The notes beneath the pieces are model-generated. The model had not been told where the DNA came from. It worked only from the letters and a program-made list of their open reading frames with translations, and searched no databases. Positions 59,907 through 64,000 of a DNA stretch of 64,000 nt are shown here, piece after piece. Source of the DNA: Bacillota bacterium (lineage in GTDB: Bacteria > Bacillota > Clostridia > Oscillospirales > Oscillospiraceae); contig JAUMWD010000003.1 of NCBI GenBank assembly GCA_030529825.1, forward strand, positions 1 to 64,000, read 5' to 3'. The translations under genes and the position numbers were made by a program. Each line of letters starts with the position of its first letter. The first letter of the stretch is position 1.

Positions 59907-62170
59907 TATCGCTTTTTCAAAATAATATCGCCGCCGCAGAGGGAGGCGGTGACGCAGTCGCCGCTGCCTATGCTGCCGTCCAGCACCATTTCCGCCGCCT
60001 TATCCTCGATAAGCGTGCGTATGGTGCGGCGAAGCGGCCTTGCACCGTATTTTTCATCGTAGCCCTTTTCCGCAAGAGCGTTTACGGCCTCCTCCGTCAC
60101 CTCAAGCTCCATGCCCAGCTCCCGGAAGCGCCCTGAAACAAGCTCCAGCATACGCCGGGTAATACTGCGTATATCCTCCTTTGAGAGCCTGTGAAAAATT
60201 ATACGCTCGTCAATGCGGTTTAAAAGCTCCGGGCGGAAGGTGGCGCGCAGCTCCTCGTTAATGGTGTTTTCCAGCTCAAGCTCCGCCGCGGCGGAGCTAA
60301 CGGGGGAGGAAAAGCCGATTTTCCGCCGCCCCTCGGTTATGGCTTTTGCACCGATGTTCGAGGTCATGACGATGACCGTGTTGCGAAAATCCACCTTGCG
60401 GCCTGTGGAATCCGTGAGGTGTCCGTCATCGAGAATCTGCAGGAGAATTCCCCACACATCCTCGTGGGCCTTTTCTATTTCGTCGAAGAGCACCACCGAC
60501 CAGGGGTGCTGCCGCACCTTTTCCGTGAGCTGGCCGCCGTCCTCGTAGCCCACATAGCCGGGCGGCGAGCCGATGAGACGGGAAACGGTGTGCTTTTCCA
60601 TGTATTCGGACATATCAAGGCGAATCATGGCATCGCCGTCACCGAAAACCGCCTCCGCAAGGGCGCGGCAAAGCTCCGTTTTTCCCACGCCTGTGGGGCC
60701 GAGGAAGAGAAAGCTGCCCACGGGCCGAGCCGGGTCTGAAAGTCCCACGCGTCCCCGCCGTATGGCGCGGGAAACCGCGGAAACCGCCTCCTCCTGACCT
60801 ACGATTTTACCGTGTAGGATTTCCTCCATGTCCCGAAGCCGTTGGGCGTCGTCGGAGTCGATGCTTGCAACGGGTACACCCGTCCACATGGAAACCACCT
60901 GCGCCACATCCTCCGAGGTCACAAGGCTGCCGCCGGAGACACGCACCCGCGCCGCCGCCTCGTCCACAAGGTCGATGGCCTTGTCGGGGAGAAAGCGGTC
61001 GTTTATATAGCGCATGGAAAGATTAATAGCTGCTTCAAGGGAGGGACGGCTGATTTTAACTCTGTGATGCCCCTCAAGGCTTTCACGGACGGACAGAAGC
61101 ATCTCCACGGTCTGTTCCCTTGTGGGCTCGGAAACACGCACAGGCTGAAATCTGCGCTCAAGGGCAGAGTCCTTTTCCATACGCCGCCGATATTCCTCGG
61201 GCGTAGTTGCGCCGATAATCTGTATTTCACCACGGCCCAAAGCGGGTTTTAAAATATTGGCAGCGTCAATGGCACCCTCAGCGGAGCCTGCGCCGATGAT
61301 GGTGTGGATCTCGTCGATGAACAAAATTACATCACCTGCCTTACGCACATCCTTCAGTACTGCCTTTACCCGTTCCTCAAAGTCGCCGCGGTACTTTGTT
61401 CCGGCCAAAAGTGCAGGCAGGTCAAGGGCCACAAGCCGCTTTCCCGAAATGCTTTCCGGGGCCTTTCCCGAAGCGATGTGCAGGGCGATTCCCTCCGCAA
61501 CGGCGGTTTTGCCGACTCCCGGCTCACCGATGAGCACGGGGTTGTTTTTTGTCCTGCGGGAGAGAATCTGAATGCTTCGGCTTATTTCCTCACTGCGTCC
61601 CACCACGGGCTCGATTTCGCCGCCTGCGGCAAGCTGCGTAAGGTCGCGGCTGTATTGGTCAAGCACCCGTGTTTCGCTGTGGCGGGTGCTTGATTTTGCC
61701 GTGCCCGTCTGCGAGGGCTTCGACTTCGGCGCACCTGCGCCGAAAACCGCCATGATGTCGGTGCAGATATCGTTCAAATCACAGCCTGCGGAGGTCAGCG
61801 CCGCCGCGCCTGCGCATTCGGGCTGACGGAGAATACCCAGAAGCAGATGCTCTGTGCCGATGTAGCTGTGGCCTAAAGAGCTTGCGTCGGCGGATGCTTT
61901 TTCGATGGCGTTCCATGCGTGCTTTGTGAGCCCCTGGGCGGGAATTCCCGGCGCTCCCAGACCTGCGGAGCTTTCCACAATGGCTTTTACGCCCCGTTCA
62001 TTTATGCCCCGGTCACGCAATATTTTTGCCCCTAAACCTGCGCCCTCGCGCAATATGCCTAAAAGCAGATGCTCCGTTCCCACATAGCTGTGGCCCAGAC
62101 TGAAGGCGGAAAGGCGGGCCTGCTCAATGGCCTCCTCCGCCTTTTCGGTGAACTTTTCATTATTCTTCAA
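59906..62170 (-). CDS. clpC: ClpC-like AAA+ ATPase without a middle domain
   Basis: 754 residues from a TTG at 62170, chosen because a G-rich Shine-Dalgarno sits at proper distance; a TTG two codons upstream is too close. Two Clp-N repeats (about 1-68 and 80-143), AAA-1 (about 185-405; GEPGVGKT, FIDEIHT) and AAA-2 (about 452-745; GPTGVGKT, VLFDEIEKAH, TSNIGA). The ClpP-docking loop KIGFSS is present. Between VDEAAARVR and VTSEDVAQVVSMWTGVPV only about six residues stand where ClpC normally has a coiled-coil middle domain of 60 or more. It unfolds proteins for ClpP. Stands alone; no ctsR, mcsA or mcsB nearby. Confidence 0.92.
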   Translation of the reverse strand: MKNNEKFTEKAEEAIEQARLSAFSLGHSYVGTEHLLLGILREGAGLGAKILRDRGINERGVKAIVESSAGLGAPGIPAQGLTKHAWNAIEKASADASSLGHSYIGTEHLLLGILRQPECAGAAALTSAGCDLNDICTDIMAVFGAGAPKSKPSQTGTAKSSTRHSETRVLDQYSRDLTQLAAGGEIEPVVGRSEEISRSIQILSRRTKNNPVLIGEPGVGKTAVAEGIALHIASGKAPESISGKRLVALDLPALLAGTKYRGDFEERVKAVLKDVRKAGDVILFIDEIHTIIGAGSAEGAIDAANILKPALGRGEIQIIGATTPEEYRRRMEKDSALERRFQPVRVSEPTREQTVEMLLSVRESLEGHHRVKISRPSLEAAINLSMRYINDRFLPDKAIDLVDEAAARVRVSGGSLVTSEDVAQVVSMWTGVPVASIDSDDAQRLRDMEEILHGKIVGQEEAVSAVSRAIRRGRVGLSDPARPVGSFLFLGPTGVGKTELCRALAEAVFGDGDAMIRLDMSEYMEKHTVSRLIGSPPGYVGYEDGGQLTEKVRQHPWSVVLFDEIEKAHEDVWGILLQILDDGHLTDSTGRKVDFRNTVIVMTSNIGAKAITEGRRKIGFSSPVSSAAAELELENTINEELRATFRPELLNRIDERIIFHRLSKEDIRSITRRMLELVSGRFRELGMELEVTEEAVNALAEKGYDEKYGARPLRRTIRTLIEDKAAEMVLDGSIGSGDCVTASLCGGDIILKKR

Positions 62171-62206
62171 GGTCAATTCCCCCCTGCACTATGATAAGCT
62201 GTTTAA

Positions 62207-62233
62207 GGTGCCGAACCTGCCGAAACAGGCACC
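62207..62233 (-). other. Bulged hairpin in the clpC-like leader
   Basis: GGTG (62207-62210) and CCTG (62216-62219) pair with CAGG (62226-62229) and CACC (62230-62233), leaving a five-base bulge. It lies in the clpC leader, about 35 bases upstream of the TTG start. Whether it is regulatory is unknown. I could not place a clear promoter for the ATPase. Confidence 0.35.
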
Positions 62234-62290
62234 GCACACAGCGATTATCCCCAAAAATCCGAATTATTATCTCGGGGAGGGAAATAGCCT

Positions 62291-62318
62291 TTGCATTTTT
62301 TCGCAGATGTGTTAAAAT
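62291..62318 (+). promoter_or_regulatory. Promoter of the ferredoxin gene
   Basis: TTGCAT at 62291-62296 and TAAAAT at 62313-62318, spacer 16 bp. Confidence 0.6.
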
Positions 62319-62361
62319 CTGAATAAATCAAAGCACTGAAAAAACAAATGGAGGATATATT

Positions 62362-62781
62362 ATGGCTTTTGTTATTACCGATAAATGCCTTATGTGTGGC
62401 TCCTGCGCCGAGCAGTGCCCTGCAGAGGCGATAGAGCTGGTGGACGAGCATTATCTCATAAATCCCGATAAGTGCCTTTCCTGCGGCTCCTGCGCGGCCC
62501 AGTGTCCTGCGGAGGCCATTGCGAAGGCAGAGGCAGAGGAATATGTGGCCGAGGGCGTTGAGGAGCTTGCCGCAGAGGCGGAGGAAGCCGCAGCGGAAGC
62601 CGAGCCCTGCTATAAGATTGACTATGAAAAGTGCCTGTCCTGCGGAGGCTGCGCCGAGCAGTGTCCTGCGGAGGCCATAGCCATGGACGAGGAATCCCGC
62701 TACTTCATCAATCCCGAAAAGTGTCTGCGCTGCGGAGGCTGTGCCGAGCAGTGTCCCGCGGAAGCAATTTCGATGTGCTGA
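62362..62781 (+). CDS. Four-cluster [4Fe-4S] ferredoxin (duplicated 2[4Fe-4S])
   Basis: 139 residues with four C-x2-C-x2-C-x3-C-P motifs at Cys 9/12/15/19, 38/41/44/48, 91/94/97/101 and 121/124/127/131. Each pair forms a classic bacterial 2[4Fe-4S] ferredoxin. An acidic Ala/Glu-rich linker (about 55-82) joins the halves and is probably helical. Two extra Cys lie at 83 and 139. Units are nearly identical (GGCAEQCPAEAI), so the duplication may be recent. GGAGG precedes the ATG. Monocistronic with own terminator. It carries electrons for an unknown partner. Confidence 0.93.
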   Translation: MAFVITDKCLMCGSCAEQCPAEAIELVDEHYLINPDKCLSCGSCAAQCPAEAIAKAEAEEYVAEGVEELAAEAEEAAAEAEPCYKIDYEKCLSCGGCAEQCPAEAIAMDEESRYFINPEKCLRCGGCAEQCPAEAISMC

Positions 62782-62791
62782 TTTGAAACAG

Positions 62792-62821
62792 AAGCGGCAT
62801 GCCCTGCATGCCGCTTTTTCG
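62792..62821 (+). terminator. Terminator after the ferredoxin gene
   Basis: Stem AAGCGGCATGC (62792-62802) with 62806-62816, CCT loop, TTTTT. Confidence 0.9.
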
Positions 62822-62836
62822 CTGTTGAGGTAAAAT

Positions 62837-63562
62837 ATGTACGATTTTGTTGAGCTGTGGCAGAACGGACCCCGCTTTGCCCAGTCGGAGCATTTCAAGC
62901 TGGGAACGGACTCAATTCTGCTGGCGGATTTTGTGAATACGGGAAAACGCGCAAGGGGCATTGACTTGGGCTGCGGCTCGGGAATACTCCCCCTTCTGCT
63001 GCTGAACAAAGCGGAAAGGTTGAATATGACAGGCCTTGAAATTATCCCCGATGCTGCCGCCTTTGCCGAAGCAAATCTCAAGGAAAACGGACTTGCGGAA
63101 AGAGGAAAAATCCTTGTGGGCGATATAAAAGACCACCGCAGGCTGTTCAGCTCGGGAGAGTTTGACCTTGTGGTTTCAAATCCGCCCTATTTTGCCGAGG
63201 GCAGCGGAGCGCTTTCGCCGCGGGATGACCGCGCCGCCGCAAGAGGAGAGCTGCTGTGCTCCCTTGAGGATGTTGTCCGCGCCGCCGCATATCTTTGCCG
63301 CACGGGGGGAGCGTTTTACATGGTACACAGGGCGGAGCGCCTCGCGGATGCAGTTTGTCTTTTAAGAGAATACGGCCTTGAACCGAAAAGACTGCGCACC
63401 GTTTCCCACAGTGCGGAAAAAGAGCCCTCGCTTATTCTTCTGGAAGCCCGCCGAGGCGGAAGCGCGGGCATAAAATTAATGCCGCCGCTTTTCATTCGCA
63501 ATGCCGACGGCAGCGAAACGGAAGAAATACTCAGAATTTATCACAGGGAGGTCACTCCATGA
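62837..63562 (+). CDS. tRNA1(Val) N6-adenine methyltransferase-like protein (TrmN6/YabB family)
   Basis: 241 residues. SAM motif IDLGCGSGILPLLL (about 42-55) and the catalytic NPPYF (about 114-118) mark an N6-adenine methyltransferase of the small MTase class. GAGGT precedes the ATG. In Firmicutes this gene (YabB) is generally next to rsmI (YabC), as here, with a four-base overlap. Target is probably A37 of tRNA-Val; by family. Confidence 0.9.
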   Translation: MYDFVELWQNGPRFAQSEHFKLGTDSILLADFVNTGKRARGIDLGCGSGILPLLLLNKAERLNMTGLEIIPDAAAFAEANLKENGLAERGKILVGDIKDHRRLFSSGEFDLVVSNPPYFAEGSGALSPRDDRAAARGELLCSLEDVVRAAAYLCRTGGAFYMVHRAERLADAVCLLREYGLEPKRLRTVSHSAEKEPSLILLEARRGGSAGIKLMPPLFIRNADGSETEEILRIYHREVTP

Positions 63563-64000
63563 GTGGAAAACTCTATCTTGTGGGAACGCCCATCGGCAAT
63601 TTAGGCGACTTTTCGCCCCGTGCAATCGAAACCCTTGAGAGCGCGGATTTCATTGCCGCAGAGGATACCCGCGTAACGCTGAAGCTCCTCAACCATTTTG
63701 ATATACGCAAGCCCATGGTGAGCTATTTTGAGCATAATAAATATGCCTCGGGAGCAAAGATTTTTGCCCGCATTGAGGCAGGCGAAACCTGCGCCCTCGT
63801 CACCGATGCGGGAATGCCCGCCATTTCCGACCCCGGTGAGGACATTGTGCGTATGTGCGCGGAAAACGGCATAGAGGTTGTAACCGTTCCCGGCCCGTCT
63901 GCGCTTATCTCCGCCATTGCGCTGTCCGGTCTTCCCACACAGAGATTCTGCTTTGAGGGCTTTCTTTCCACCTCGAACAAAAGCCGCCGTGAGCATCTTG
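63559..64000 (+). CDS. rsmI: 16S rRNA (cytidine-2'-O)-methyltransferase RsmI (3' end outside window)
   Basis: The first 147 codons are seen: MSGKLYLVGTPIGNLGDFSPRA-type start, AAEDTRVTLKLL, ALVTDAGMPAISDPGE and TVPGPSALISAIALSGLP, all conserved RsmI motifs for the SAM site. It methylates C1402 of 16S rRNA. It overlaps the preceding methyltransferase by four bases (ATGA). GGGAGG eight bases upstream. Confidence 0.95.
   Translation, partial: MSGKLYLVGTPIGNLGDFSPRAIETLESADFIAAEDTRVTLKLLNHFDIRKPMVSYFEHNKYASGAKIFARIEAGETCALVTDAGMPAISDPGEDIVRMCAENGIEVVTVPGPSALISAIALSGLPTQRFCFEGFLSTSNKSRREHL

Noticed and set aside
1..64000. tRNA, rRNA, CRISPR arrays, prophage or transposase genes
   Set aside because: None recognised on reading the intergenic spaces; tRNA search by eye is not decisive and a covariance search would be needed.

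Overview
The window reads as one continuous chromosomal segment of a Gram-positive, endospore-lineage anaerobe, most likely a Clostridia member of the Oscillospiraceae type. This rests on a SpoIVB-type sporulation protease, Rex, a guanine riboswitch in front of a BMP-type nucleoside transporter, S-layer-homology (SLH) surface proteins, TagGH-like polymer export, frequent TTG/GTG starts behind strong GGAGG sites, and fairly high-GC coding sequence with AT-rich promoters. The taxonomic call is inference; I measured no composition and saw no rRNA, tRNA gene or CRISPR array.

Layout. 1-8.5 kb: tail of a Tyr-rich zinc-ribbon protein, dnaE, a LOG-family protein, spoIVB, a LysM/M14 peptidase, an XRE membrane regulator and a DegV protein. 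8.5-12.5 kb: an accessory block (ABC-2 exporter pair, DUF2975-like membrane protein, TetR regulator, small conserved protein) bounded by two extra copies of the 3' end of rpsI, followed by the intact rplM-rpsI operon. This looks like a small integrated element without a recombinase. 13.6-20.4 kb: housekeeping and tRNA-modification genes (ttcA, mnmE, rex, trmB, exoA, dus) ending in an ECF sigma/anti-sigma pair.

20.4-33 kb: a sugar nucleotidyltransferase and a lipase-like hydrolase. Then a rightward operon (transglutaminase-like protein, DUF4358 lipoprotein, MBOAT acyltransferase, DHHW protein, SLH-anchored polysaccharide deacetylase, HGSNAT-type acyltransferase) that probably decorates and trims a surface glycan. 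Then a GDPD phosphodiesterase and a GPH symporter/PIG-L deacetylase pair. 33-39 kb: xpt, a guanine riboswitch with its own promoter and terminator, and a four-gene BMP nucleoside ABC transporter. Together these form a purine salvage module.

39-47.6 kb: folC-ruvX-small duplicated protein, an SLH protein with a cysteine-pair repeat array, asnS, an EamA transporter and an acyl-CoA ligase. 47.6-55 kb: a surface-polymer locus with TagH/TagG-like exporter, nucleotidyltransferase, sugar-transfer ATP-grasp protein, CDP-glycerol glycerophosphotransferase family protein and a divergent protein made of two TupA-like ATP-grasp domains. 55-64 kb: moaA; a TetR gene divergent from an Old-Yellow-Enzyme-type flavoprotein and a short-chain dehydrogenase, with a palindromic operator; a ClpC-like ATPase lacking the middle domain; a four-cluster ferredoxin; a tRNA-methyltransferase-like gene; and the start of rsmI.

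Promoters are unusually readable: about twenty intergenic regions carry a -35/-10 pair with exactly 17-bp spacing. Most convergent or tail ends carry clear intrinsic terminators.
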